This document shows, one piece after another, positions 26,143 through 34,830 of a DNA stretch of 64,000 nt. Under the pieces are notes generated by a model. That model was not told where the DNA came from and ran no database searches. It saw only the letters and a list, made by a program, of their open reading frames with translations. Position 1 is the first letter of the stretch. Every line of letters begins with the position of its first letter. The position numbers and the translations under genes were made by a program. Origin of the DNA: CBDFLD01 sp965249005 (GTDB lineage Bacteria; Acidobacteriota; UBA6911); contig CBDFLD010000019.1 of NCBI GenBank assembly GCA_965249005.1, forward strand, positions 439,313-503,312, written 5' to 3'.

Positions 26143-27717
26143 ATGACAAACAACCTCACCCGAAGAGATTTGCTCAAACTGGCCGCCGCGTCTCCCACGG
26201 CGTTTGCCGGCCTCTTAGGCGATGTCTCCGCGTCAAGCGATGTCTCCGCGTCAAGCGATGTCTCCGCGTCAAGCGATGTCTCCGCGTCAAGCGATGTCTC
26301 CGCGTCAAGCGATGTCTCCGCGATCGACCGAAGCCTGGACCGGACGGCCAAACCGAAGAAAGTCGTAGTGATCGGCGCCGGCCTGGCTGGCCTCATGGCA
26401 GCGTACGAGCTCACGCAGGCAGGCCACGATGTGACGATCCTGGAGGCGCGCACCCGGGCCGGTGGCCGGGTCTATACTCTACGCGAGCCATTCTCGGATG
26501 GGCTCTACGTCGATGCGGGCGCAAGCCAGATCCCCGCGAATCACTACCTGACGCTCAAGTATGTTCGCCTTTTCGGTCTCGAGCTCGATCCGGCGAAGCC
26601 GAGTGATCAGGCGTCGGTTCGCTTCATTGGCGGCAGGAGATGGACGGTAAAGCCGGAGGAATCCTTCCGCTGGCCGTTTGCCCTGACCCCGGAGGAAAGG
26701 AAACTCGGGCCAGAAGGCCTGATGGAGAAGTATATCCTCCGGATACCGAGACACGAAAGCCAACAGCTCGCAGTCTCGCCGGATTGGAGTCCTCCCGAGT
26801 TGCGACAGCATGATCGGGTCAGCTTCGCGGAATTCCTCCGGCGGCAGGGCGCGTCGCCGGGCGCCATCCAGCTGTTGGGCTTTGGCTACTACGATCTCTG
26901 GGGGGAAGGAACCGAAGAAATCTCGGCACTCATGCTGTTGCGAGAAATTCGTCATCAGCTTTCGCACGATCAGCCATACGCCATCAAGGGAGGAAACGAC
27001 AGGCTGCCCAAGAGCTTCGCAAGAGAGCTTGCCAAAAAGATTCGATATGGGTCCCCGGTTGTCCGGATCGAACACGACGCTCACGGCGTCCGGGCGGCCA
27101 TAGAGCAAGCCGGTGAGGCGCACACGATTTCCGGCGACTATCTCATTTGCGCGATTCCGTTTGGGGTCTTGAAGAACGTGGATATCTCTCCGGCGTTTTC
27201 CCCGGAGAAGCGGCGAGTCATCGAGCAACTGCCCTATATGTCCATCTCCCGCGTCTACTTGCAATCTAGACGGCGATATTGGGAGGAGCAGGGGCTTTCC
27301 GGAGACGCAGCCATAGACGACCCGCCCACGATCATCGCGAATGAAACAAGAAGTCAGGCGGGGCCGCGCGGCATCCTTAATTCGTTCATGGCCGGAGAGC
27401 AAGCACGTCACGTCACTGCCATGGACGAGAGTGGACGTATCCACTACGCGATGGGTCAGATCGAAAAGATCTATCCCGGGATAAATGAGCACTTCGAAGG
27501 GGGCATCTCGAAATGCTGGGATGAGGACGTTTGGGCGCGCGGGGCCGCCGCGTGGTTCAAGCCCGGCCAGATGATCGATTTCCTCCCACACATTGGTCGT
27601 CCCGAGGGGCGGGTTCATTTCGCTGGAGAGCACATTTCGCCCTGGCCCGGGTGGATGCAGGGAGCGTTGCAATCGGGCCTGCGTGTGGCCCGCGAGGTAC
27701 ACGAGGCGAAGCTGTAA
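26143..27717 (+). CDS. Tat-exported flavin monoamine oxidase-like protein with repeat-bearing linker
   Basis: A 524-aa flavin amine oxidase family protein. The N-terminus has a twin-arginine signal (TRRDLLKLAAAS), then a low-complexity linker made of (SDVSAS)n repeats at about residues 27-60, then the FAD motif VIGAGLAGLMAAYEL and the GGRVYTLR segment. Near the C-terminus is HFAGEHISPWPGWMQGAL, which includes the typical flavin-binding GE region. It probably oxidises an amine or amino acid in the periplasm. The ATG at 26143 is preferred because it puts the Tat motif close to the N-terminus. The repeat lies between export signal and catalytic domain, where length variation should be tolerated. 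An unknown 246-aa protein gene follows after 16 bases. Confidence 0.86.
   Translation: MTNNLTRRDLLKLAAASPTAFAGLLGDVSASSDVSASSDVSASSDVSASSDVSASSDVSAIDRSLDRTAKPKKVVVIGAGLAGLMAAYELTQAGHDVTILEARTRAGGRVYTLREPFSDGLYVDAGASQIPANHYLTLKYVRLFGLELDPAKPSDQASVRFIGGRRWTVKPEESFRWPFALTPEERKLGPEGLMEKYILRIPRHESQQLAVSPDWSPPELRQHDRVSFAEFLRRQGASPGAIQLLGFGYYDLWGEGTEEISALMLLREIRHQLSHDQPYAIKGGNDRLPKSFARELAKKIRYGSPVVRIEHDAHGVRAAIEQAGEAHTISGDYLICAIPFGVLKNVDISPAFSPEKRRVIEQLPYMSISRVYLQSRRRYWEEQGLSGDAAIDDPPTIIANETRSQAGPRGILNSFMAGEQARHVTAMDESGRIHYAMGQIEKIYPGINEHFEGGISKCWDEDVWARGAAAWFKPGQMIDFLPHIGRPEGRVHFAGEHISPWPGWMQGALQSGLRVAREVHEAKL
26221..26322 (+). repeat. 18-bp in-frame tandem repeat, 5 full copies plus a partial
   Basis: Five perfect copies of GATGTCTCCGCGTCAAGC followed by a 12-base partial copy, encoding DVSASS repeats in the linker after the Tat signal of the amine oxidase. 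The unit shares the 9-mer GTCAAGCGA with the 15-bp repeat in the amidase gene at 1.0 kb. Confidence 0.97.
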
Positions 27718-27733
27718 GGACCGAAGAGGGGAC

Positions 27734-28474
27734 ATGTCGGAGAACAAAACAAGATTTGTCGCGCTGGAAGTGGAAGATGTGGATGTCGCCCGAGCGGACC
27801 AGTATGAGCAAGGAGTCCGTGGGTTGATCCGGGCCATGGGCCAGGCGAAACTCGGGCGAGAGTTCGAGTGGCACGCAAGCCAATACAACCTATCGTACTT
27901 TTACTCGTTTCCGCTCTCTTCGCTGGACGATCTGGACCCGGAAACCGGGGTGACCCGAAAACGATTCAAGCAGCTCTTGGCCGCCGTCGATCCTGAGGCG
28001 GCAAAGGAATTCTCGCTGGCAACCGTCCAGTCGGTGCAAGCAACCCGGTTGTTTGTTCTGGAACGAGTTGCTGAGTTTACCTACGAAGCGTCAAACTCCG
28101 TCGTCGAGGCGCCAAGGCATGCCATCTTGGACATTCATCACGTACGCACCGGTCAGCTAGAGCCCTACAAGGCGGCGATCCATCGCCTGATGGCGGCGGT
28201 GCGGCGGGCGGACTATCCCATTGGCTGGGCCGCTTATCGAGTTCTGATAGGCGAAGGCAAGACGCTTTACGGCGAGGGAAAGGTCTACTACTACGTGGTT
28301 GCTTTCGACAGTCCGTCTCAGTTCCACCAACAACACTCCTTTGCGGGTGCTCTGGCAAAGGCGCTGGGCGAGGACGGCGCCAGGCAGTTACTGCTGGATG
28401 AGCGTCGATGTCTGGTGAGACTGGAGGCCTCCGAGCACAGGCTGCGGCCCGACCTGGGCTATGCCTCAGAGTAA
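27734..28474 (+). CDS. Hypothetical protein, 246 aa
   Basis: I do not recognise this family. The protein is soluble-looking, with no signal peptide, membrane segment or clear cofactor motif. Two halves each contain alternating strand/helix patterns (for example DIHHVRTGQLEPYKAAIHRL and YYYVVAFDSPSQFHQQ), which is reminiscent of ferredoxin-like ABM or NIPSNAP folds, but this is only an impression. The ATG at 27734 follows GAAGAGGGGAC; a longer frame upstream overlaps the amine oxidase gene and is rejected. It sits between the Tat flavoprotein and an exported amidohydrolase, in the same direction with 15-16 base gaps, so it is probably co-transcribed with them. Confidence 0.7.
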   Translation: MSENKTRFVALEVEDVDVARADQYEQGVRGLIRAMGQAKLGREFEWHASQYNLSYFYSFPLSSLDDLDPETGVTRKRFKQLLAAVDPEAAKEFSLATVQSVQATRLFVLERVAEFTYEASNSVVEAPRHAILDIHHVRTGQLEPYKAAIHRLMAAVRRADYPIGWAAYRVLIGEGKTLYGEGKVYYYVVAFDSPSQFHQQHSFAGALAKALGEDGARQLLLDERRCLVRLEASEHRLRPDLGYASE

Positions 28475-28489
28475 GCGAACAGGAGCGGC

Positions 28490-29845
28490 ATGCTGGTCCG
28501 GCTGGTGCTAGCGTTTTCATTTCTCGTCCCTGTCCTGGTGGCCGATGGCCGCGTCAAAGCGATCGTGGGTGCCACCCTGATTGATGGCACCGGCGGTTTG
28601 CCTATCCGGAATTCGGTTATCGTTGTAGAAGGCGACCGGATCAAGCAGGTAGCCTCAAACGGCCGCGAACGGATTCCAAAAGATGCGGAGATCATCGATG
28701 CACACGGGAAGTTTGTCATTCCCGGCCTCGGCGATGCACACAACCACATTGATATGGATGGTTATGAGATGGAGGCGGGCCCGGTCGGCCCCGTCGACTA
28801 TAAAGAACGATTGGGCCGGATGCTGCCATGGGGCTTCACGACAATTTTCGATCCAGGAACCCGCGAGATGGACCTGTTCCCGGAGCTCAAGAGACTGGGA
28901 GAGCAGAGCCCCAGGTTCCCACGCTATTTCGGTGTCGGGCGCGGGTTCGCCGCCGAGGGGGGCTATGGTCAGCCCAATGCGTTCCGGCCAAGAGCATCGG
29001 CGCCGGCGCGCGCGATGGTGAGGGAGCTGAAGGCGGCGGGGGTGGACGCGATCAAGATCTACTATAGTGACTTGATCTATGTGACCCGGTCGCGTCTACC
29101 GTTGCTCGAGCCGGAGTTGCTCTCGGCAATCATCGACGAGACCCATAGCAACGGATTGAAGGTCTACGCGCATGCCCCTGTGTTGAAGTTCGCCAAGGAG
29201 GCGCTTCGAGCTGGTCTCGACGGATTCGTGCATGGGATTCTTTCAGAGCCGATCGACGCGGAATTCATCGCTCTGATGAAAAAGAACCGCGCGCTCTACA
29301 TTCCGACTTTCGCGGCCTTCGACTCCATTGCCAACCTCCGCGATTGGGTGCGCGAAGCTGAGGCGTTCGATGATCGCCTGAGGATTCCGAAGAAGGTCTA
29401 TGAGACGGGTCTCAAACCGCAAACGCAGCGAGCGTGGGAGGCACGGTGGGACAACCTATCGTATATGAAGGAGCGCCTGCCAATCTTGCGGGAGAATCTG
29501 AAAAAGGTTTCCGAAGCGGGCATCCCCGTTGTCTGCGGATCGGATCTGGCCGGAGCGATGATGGGTGTTTCGAGCCAAATGGAGCTCGTCAAAATGGTGG
29601 ACGCCGGTCTCACGCCACAGCAAGCCATAGAGGCAGCCACCATCAATGTGGCGCGAATGCTGGGTCGCGACGAAGAACAAGGCACGGTTGAGGCTGGAAA
29701 GCTGGCCGATCTGGTGATTCTGGATGCGGATCCACTCGCGGATATCAGCAACATTCGATACATCCACCGCGTCATCAAGGGCGGGGTGGTGCACGATCCC
29801 ATGAAGATGCTCACAGGAGAACAAGCCGCCAATGGCCGAAGATAA
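28490..29845 (+). CDS. Exported amidohydrolase (imidazolonepropionase-like branch), copy 1
   Basis: A 451-aa amidohydrolase with an N-terminal signal-like hydrophobic stretch (LVRLVLAFSFLVPVLV), so probably periplasmic or membrane-anchored. Motifs: the GATLIDGTGG start of the composite domain, GLGDAHNHID (HxH), VYAHAP, VHGI and CGSDLAG with the catalytic Asp, and the C-terminal GTVEAGKLADLVILDADPLADI. This is the family of imidazolonepropionase-like, prolidase-like and aryldialkylphosphatase-like enzymes. A paralogue with a lipoprotein signal is encoded at 33.5 kb. The 3' end overlaps the MFS gene by 14 bases, implying translational coupling. The substrate is unknown; an amide or cyclic compound imported by the carrier is a reasonable guess. 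Confidence 0.87.
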   Translation: MLVRLVLAFSFLVPVLVADGRVKAIVGATLIDGTGGLPIRNSVIVVEGDRIKQVASNGRERIPKDAEIIDAHGKFVIPGLGDAHNHIDMDGYEMEAGPVGPVDYKERLGRMLPWGFTTIFDPGTREMDLFPELKRLGEQSPRFPRYFGVGRGFAAEGGYGQPNAFRPRASAPARAMVRELKAAGVDAIKIYYSDLIYVTRSRLPLLEPELLSAIIDETHSNGLKVYAHAPVLKFAKEALRAGLDGFVHGILSEPIDAEFIALMKKNRALYIPTFAAFDSIANLRDWVREAEAFDDRLRIPKKVYETGLKPQTQRAWEARWDNLSYMKERLPILRENLKKVSEAGIPVVCGSDLAGAMMGVSSQMELVKMVDAGLTPQQAIEAATINVARMLGRDEEQGTVEAGKLADLVILDADPLADISNIRYIHRVIKGGVVHDPMKMLTGEQAANGRR

Positions 29846-31157
29846 ACGCGGAAAACGGGGCCGGGTGTTTCACGGCTGGTGGATCGTGACAGTATCCGCG
29901 ATCGGCCTGCTGTTCTGCTACATCTCCTCGGTCGGCTTTACCTTCGGTGTGTTCACGAATCCGCTCATCGAAGAGTTCGGCTGGAGTCGCACGGAAATCT
30001 CGCTTGCATTCTCGTTGTCGCTGATCGCAATGTGCCTGGCGATGCCGGTGCTCGGCCCGTTGGTGGATCGCTATGGGCCGAAGAGGGTGATCATTCCCTC
30101 CATTTTTGTCCTGGGCCTATCGTTAGGCTCTTTGTACTTTCTCCCCGACAGCCTTCTATATTTCTACGGTGTATACATCGTAGCCGGGATGGCAGGTGGT
30201 GGTTCGTCCATGATGCCTTACTCGAAGGCAGTTTCGTACTGGTTCGACAAGCAACGCGGTCTGGCGTTGGCGGTGGCAGCCATGGGAGCCGGGTTGGGAT
30301 CACTCATCATGCCGCCCTTTGCACAGGCGTTGATCGATGAGCTGGGTTGGCGCGGCGCCTATCTGATCATTGGGGTCACGGTCTTTGTCGTCACGATTCC
30401 AGTGGTGGGATTGTGGCTCAAGGAAAAGCCTCAAGACATGGGCTTGACGACGGACGGTGAAGCGGTGGTCGGCGGAGAAGAGAAGACTGGAGAAATACCT
30501 GTCGAAAGCTCCGAAACAGTTCCAGGACTGACGGGACGACAAGCGCTGAGGACGAGAGTTTTCTGGCTGCTGAGTGCCGTTTTCTTTCTCATCTCCTCGA
30601 GCGTCATGGCCGGTCTGATTCATCTCGTGCCGATGCTCACGGATCGTGGGTTTTCGGCGCAGAGCGCGGCGATGGCCGCGGCGGTGCTGGGCGGTGCTTC
30701 TCTGATAGGCGGGGTATTCTCCGGTTATTTGTTGGACCGATTCTTCGCTACCTACGTAGTGGCGGGCTTTTGTGGAAGCGCTGCGCTGGGTTTGTTTTTA
30801 CTTTGGACGATGACCGCGGGCAGCGTGCCTTTCACGGGTGCATTTCTTATCGGCTTGGGTATGGGAGCGTCCGGAGAGCTGGTCCCGTACTTGACGGGAC
30901 GATATTTCGGTTTGCGTGCCTTCGGAGAGATATATGGCTACGGTCTGATCAGTTTCACACTCGGCGGCGTGGTCGGCCCGGTAGTGATGGGAATCGGGTT
31001 CGACGTGACGGAATCGTACTCCGTGGTTCTCATGATTTTCGGGTTGGCATCACTCGCAGCCGCGTTCATGGCCACCGGGCTCGGACCCTATCGAACGTGG
31101 TCCGAAAATTCCCTAACTCAGGCAGGAAACGAGGTTCCATACCATGCCAATTCCTGA
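29832..31157 (+). CDS. MFS transporter, monocarboxylate/OFA-like
   Basis: A 441-aa inner-membrane carrier with about 12 hydrophobic segments in two groups of six and a charged central loop near residues 205-235. The MFS loop motif appears as GPLVDRYGPKRV after the second helix, and the repeated half contains SGYLLDRF. The general layout (GWSRTEISLAF near residue 50) resembles oxalate/formate and monocarboxylate porters. It is the only transporter visible in the window. The start overlaps the upstream amidohydrolase by 14 bases, and its own end overlaps the following SDR gene by 14 bases, so the three genes form a coupled group. Probably imports the substrate or exports a product. Confidence 0.9.
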   Translation: MAEDKRGKRGRVFHGWWIVTVSAIGLLFCYISSVGFTFGVFTNPLIEEFGWSRTEISLAFSLSLIAMCLAMPVLGPLVDRYGPKRVIIPSIFVLGLSLGSLYFLPDSLLYFYGVYIVAGMAGGGSSMMPYSKAVSYWFDKQRGLALAVAAMGAGLGSLIMPPFAQALIDELGWRGAYLIIGVTVFVVTIPVVGLWLKEKPQDMGLTTDGEAVVGGEEKTGEIPVESSETVPGLTGRQALRTRVFWLLSAVFFLISSSVMAGLIHLVPMLTDRGFSAQSAAMAAAVLGGASLIGGVFSGYLLDRFFATYVVAGFCGSAALGLFLLWTMTAGSVPFTGAFLIGLGMGASGELVPYLTGRYFGLRAFGEIYGYGLISFTLGGVVGPVVMGIGFDVTESYSVVLMIFGLASLAAAFMATGLGPYRTWSENSLTQAGNEVPYHANS

Positions 31158-31959
31158 TGTCAGTGATCGCTCCATTCTCGATCTGGTGTCGCTGAAAAAC
31201 CGCAACGCGGTGGTCACCGGCGGCGCTCGGGGCATCGGCTACGCGATATGCAATCGCTTGGCTGAAGCCGGTGCCAACATCATCATCGGTGATATCAACG
31301 CAGACGCGGCAGAAAAGGCGGCGGGACTCCTGGCCAGACACAAGGTGAGTGCCACCGGTGCCTGGCTCGACGTGGCGGATGGCGCCTCGATCGCTGCCCT
31401 TGCGGATCGCGTGGTGCGTGACCTCGGGAGCATTGATATTTGGGTCAACAACGCAGGCGTGGTCCCAAGTTTGACTTTGATGGAGATGACCGAACAGGAT
31501 TGGAACAGAGTCCTCGACATCAACCTGCGCGGTACGTTCCTCGGGGCGCAGGAGGCGGGCCGCCGAATGCTCGACGCCGGTAACGGGGGCGTAATAATCA
31601 ACCTTGCATCCCTTGCCGGATTCTCCGCCTATGGGACGGGGTTTGTTCACTACACTTCCTCCAAGCATGGTGTGGTTGGCTTGACCAAAGCGCTGGCGGT
31701 CGAGCTCGGGCCGCATAACATTCGGGTCGTGGCGGTAGCGCCGACGTTGACCCAGACGCCGGGGTTGGAGGAGGGCATGGTGGCCTATCGTGAGGCGGGC
31801 CTGGGCGACTTGGTCGACCAGATGGCGCAGCGCGAGCCGTTGCGCCGGACCGCCATCCCTGATGATATTGCTCGTGTAGTTTTCTTTCTCGCTAGTGATC
31901 TGGCAATGCTCATGACCGGAAGTACGGTGCTGGTAGATGCCGGAGATCGGGCAGTGTAA
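31144..31959 (+). CDS. Short-chain dehydrogenase/reductase (copy 2)
   Basis: A 271-aa classical SDR. The cofactor motif TGGARGIG follows LKNRNAVV; Asp at the end of beta-2 (IGDIN) suggests NAD(H). NNAG, the catalytic Ser in NLASLAG and Tyr-x3-Lys in YTSSKHG are all present, and the C-terminal VLVDAG is intact. The start lies inside the end of the MFS gene (14-base overlap), so expression is coupled. It would oxidise or reduce a hydroxyl/keto group in the pathway; the substrate is unknown. It is related to, but not a close duplicate of, the SDR at 8.1 kb. Confidence 0.91.
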   Translation: MPIPDVSDRSILDLVSLKNRNAVVTGGARGIGYAICNRLAEAGANIIIGDINADAAEKAAGLLARHKVSATGAWLDVADGASIAALADRVVRDLGSIDIWVNNAGVVPSLTLMEMTEQDWNRVLDINLRGTFLGAQEAGRRMLDAGNGGVIINLASLAGFSAYGTGFVHYTSSKHGVVGLTKALAVELGPHNIRVVAVAPTLTQTPGLEEGMVAYREAGLGDLVDQMAQREPLRRTAIPDDIARVVFFLASDLAMLMTGSTVLVDAGDRAV

Positions 31960-32000
31960 ACCAGGCCGGACAACATCTGGCCACAAGCTTGAGGGGCCGT

Positions 32001-33449
32001 ATGACAAAGGCATCTGCGTCAGCGAAAACTCGTGCAGGTCTGAACCATCCCGTGATTGATTCGGACGGACACATGATCGAATTCGAGGGCGGAGTTCTCG
32101 ATTCGTTGCGCGAGGTCGGCGGCAGTAGTTTGGTAGAACGGTTCAATACCTGGACTTCAGAGAGCTTGTTCCGCTGGAACCGGATGTCGTCGCAGGAGCG
32201 CTGGGACAACCGGATGGCGCGCAACGTGTGGTGGGGCGTTCCCACAAAAAACACACTGGATCGAGCGACCGTCACTTTGCCCCGGCTGCTGTACGACCGG
32301 CTGGATGAAATGGGGCTGGATGTGGTGGTGCTCTATCCGACTCTTGGTTTGCCGGTTGCCCACCTGGAAGATGAAGAACTTCGGCGCGGCGCTTGCCGGG
32401 CATTCAACCGATTCTACGCAGAGATATACCGGGAGTACTCCGATCGCATCATTCCAGCTGCGATCGTTCCGATGCACACACCTCAGGAGGGATTGGAAGA
32501 GTTGGATTACGCGGTCCAGGAATGTGGTCACAAGGTGCTGATGCTGCCGAGCTATGTACGGCGGCCCATTGCCGCGGTCGCCAAGCAATCTCCGGATGTG
32601 GCACGGGCGGCTTTCTGGCTCGATACTCTGGGGTTGGACAGCGCCCACGATTACGATCCGTTCTGGGCCAGATGTCTCGAGTTGAAGGTGGCGCCGACCT
32701 TTCACTCTCTCGGTATCGGTTGGGGGAGCCGAACCTCGGTCTCCAACTTCGTCTACAACCGGATCGGACATTTCGCCGCCGCAGGCGAGGCGGTATGCAA
32801 GTCGCTGTTCTTCGGTGGTGTGACGCGCCGCTTCCCGGCGCTGAAATTCGCCTTCCTCGAATGCGGGGTCGGCTGGGCGTGCAATCTCTACTCCGATCTC
32901 ATCTACCACTGGCAAAAGCGCAACTTGAAGGCGCTGGAAAGCACAAAGCCGGCGAATCTGGATCGTGAATTGTTATTGGAGCTGTACGCGAAGTACGGCG
33001 GCAAGATGATGGACGGCAAGATTGAGTGGGTAAGAAACAACCTGGGATTGCTGGAAGTTGATCAGGAAGACCCCACGATGCTCGATGAATGGGCGGCGTG
33101 TGAGATCGAGCGCGCCGAAGATGTTCGCGACCTTTTCTTGCCGCATTTCTACTTTGGCTGCGAGGCGGACGATCCCATGAGCGCGTGGGCCTTCAACCAA
33201 AAGATCAATCCGTTCCAAGGACGCCTCAATGCGCTGTTCAGCTCGGATATCGGCCATTGGGACGTCTCCGACATGACGGAGGTATTGTCGGAGGCCCATG
33301 AGATGGTCGAAAAAGGGTTCATGAACAAAGGGGATTTCAAGGATTTTGTTTTCGCCAATCCCGTCTCCTTCTATGGCGGTTTGAATCCCAACTTTTTTGA
33401 AGGAACGGTCGTCGAAACAGAAGCTAGGAAGCTTCTGAATGGGACCTAG
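32001..33449 (+). CDS. Amidohydrolase_2 family metal-dependent hydrolase (copy 2)
   Basis: A 482-aa paralogue of the enzyme near 13 kb, aligned along the whole length: HPVIDSDGHMIEFEG, VPTKNTLDRAT, DELRRGACRAFN-like ELRRGACRAFNRF, FHSLGIGWGSR, the SDIGHWDVSD active-site region and a shared C-terminus ending FEGTVVE. The ATG at 32001 follows GAGGGGCC; a TTG start 12 bases upstream is possible but less likely. Copy 1 and copy 2 are in different sub-operons, next to HyuAB/GGT and to MFS/SDR respectively, which hints at related chemistry on two related substrates. The gene for the lipoprotein amidohydrolase follows after 25 bases. Confidence 0.88.
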   Translation: MTKASASAKTRAGLNHPVIDSDGHMIEFEGGVLDSLREVGGSSLVERFNTWTSESLFRWNRMSSQERWDNRMARNVWWGVPTKNTLDRATVTLPRLLYDRLDEMGLDVVVLYPTLGLPVAHLEDEELRRGACRAFNRFYAEIYREYSDRIIPAAIVPMHTPQEGLEELDYAVQECGHKVLMLPSYVRRPIAAVAKQSPDVARAAFWLDTLGLDSAHDYDPFWARCLELKVAPTFHSLGIGWGSRTSVSNFVYNRIGHFAAAGEAVCKSLFFGGVTRRFPALKFAFLECGVGWACNLYSDLIYHWQKRNLKALESTKPANLDRELLLELYAKYGGKMMDGKIEWVRNNLGLLEVDQEDPTMLDEWAACEIERAEDVRDLFLPHFYFGCEADDPMSAWAFNQKINPFQGRLNALFSSDIGHWDVSDMTEVLSEAHEMVEKGFMNKGDFKDFVFANPVSFYGGLNPNFFEGTVVETEARKLLNGT

Positions 33450-33474
33450 CTCGTTGCTAGCCATACGCAAACCC

Positions 33475-34830
33475 ATGCGCAAACAATGGTTAGGGCTGCT
33501 GTTGCTTGCTGCGTTGCCGGCGTGCGCACCCGACGACCCGGATTTTACGGTCATCGTCGGCGGGACCGTCATAGATTGCATCAACGCAACTCTTATCGAG
33601 GATGCCGTCATCGTCATCAACGACGCGCACATTCGTCAGGTCGGGCCGAGGGCAGAGACGCCCATACCAAGCGGCGCGCGAATAATAGACGCGAGCGGTA
33701 AGTTCGTCATCCCCGGTTTGGCCGATATGCACAACCACCTTGGGTCTGGCAGTTTCAGGTTTGACGAGACCCCGGATTACGAGCGAAATCTCGCCAGGTT
33801 GCTGGCCTGGGGCTTTACCACTGTCTTCAATCAAGGTGTCCCCAATCTCGAGATATCCGCGGATCTCAGGCGAGTGGTCGAACATGAAGCGCATCGATTC
33901 CCTCACTATTTCGGTGTAGGCGTTCGCTTTGCGGCCGGAGAAGGGCATGGTTCCTCGTTCGGGGCCTACACGCCGGAAACGCCCGAGCAAGCCCGTGCGG
34001 CAGTACAAGAGCTCAAGACGGCAGGTGTGGATGCCGTGAAGTTCGTTCTCGACGACCTGAGTTATGTCACAACGAAGTTGCGTCCCAAGCTCCAGCCGGA
34101 CGTTGTTGCGGCAATCATTGAGGAGGCGCACCGGCATGAGTTGAAAGTCTATGCTCACGCGCCGATTTTGAGCGATGCGAAGGACGTGCTGCGGGCGGGG
34201 GTCGATGGACTGATTCACGGTGTGATCTCTGATCCCGTGGACGAAGAGTTCGTCGCGTTGATGAAGAAGAATCAAGCGCTCTATATCACGACGCATGCAA
34301 TCTTCGAAGCGGCTGCGGACACGAGCGATTGGGCAAGGCGGCAATACGATTTCAACGAGCGAGGATGGGCGTCGCAAGAAGAACTCGATTACGGGATGAG
34401 CCCGGAGCGGGTCCGACAGTGGGAGTCACGGTTCGATCGGCTCGCGACCATGAAAGCCAAGCTGCCAATCCTACGAGCTAACCTGAAGACAATTTCCGAT
34501 GCCGGCGTGCTGATTGTTCTCGGCTCTGATACCGCCAGCGTCGGGACCGGCTCCGGAGTTTTGCTCGGCCTGGCAAGTCATTTGGAGCTCGAACTGATGA
34601 ATGATGCCGGATTGACGCCGGCAGAGGCGTTGCGGGCCGCCACGATCAACGCCGCAAGAATGATCGGACGGGAAAAGGATATGGGATCGGTAGAACAGGG
34701 AAAGCTGGCAGACATGGTGATCCTCGACTCGAATCCTCTGGCCGACATTCGAAACGTTCGATCGATTCATAGGGTCATCAAGGGTGGAGTGGTTCACGAT
34801 CCCGACGCCCTGCTGGGGGGACTGGAGTGA
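33475..34830 (+). CDS. Lipoprotein amidohydrolase (imidazolonepropionase-like branch), copy 2
   Basis: A 451-aa amidohydrolase whose N-terminus MRKQWLGLLLLAALPAC has a lipobox (L-P-A-C), predicting a lipid-anchored protein exposed to the periplasm or outer membrane. Motifs match copy 1 at 28.5 kb: GLADMHNHLG (HxH), VYAHAP, IHGV, GSDTASVG with the catalytic Asp, and GSVEQGKLADMVILDSNPLADI followed by IHRVIKGGVVHDP, the last part being nearly identical in both. The ATG at 33475 gives the most compact signal; an upstream ATG at 33439 would overlap the preceding gene. The next gene overlaps by 4 bases (GTGA), so they are coupled. Confidence 0.87.
   Translation: MRKQWLGLLLLAALPACAPDDPDFTVIVGGTVIDCINATLIEDAVIVINDAHIRQVGPRAETPIPSGARIIDASGKFVIPGLADMHNHLGSGSFRFDETPDYERNLARLLAWGFTTVFNQGVPNLEISADLRRVVEHEAHRFPHYFGVGVRFAAGEGHGSSFGAYTPETPEQARAAVQELKTAGVDAVKFVLDDLSYVTTKLRPKLQPDVVAAIIEEAHRHELKVYAHAPILSDAKDVLRAGVDGLIHGVISDPVDEEFVALMKKNQALYITTHAIFEAAADTSDWARRQYDFNERGWASQEELDYGMSPERVRQWESRFDRLATMKAKLPILRANLKTISDAGVLIVLGSDTASVGTGSGVLLGLASHLELELMNDAGLTPAEALRAATINAARMIGREKDMGSVEQGKLADMVILDSNPLADIRNVRSIHRVIKGGVVHDPDALLGGLE

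Noticed and set aside
26221..26322. CRISPR-like array
   Set aside because: The repeats are directly adjacent, have no spacers and are in frame inside a coding sequence.
26479..27888. 469-codon - strand open frame opposite the amine oxidase gene
   Set aside because: Antisense shadow of a gene with clear FAD motifs; its translation shows no family features.
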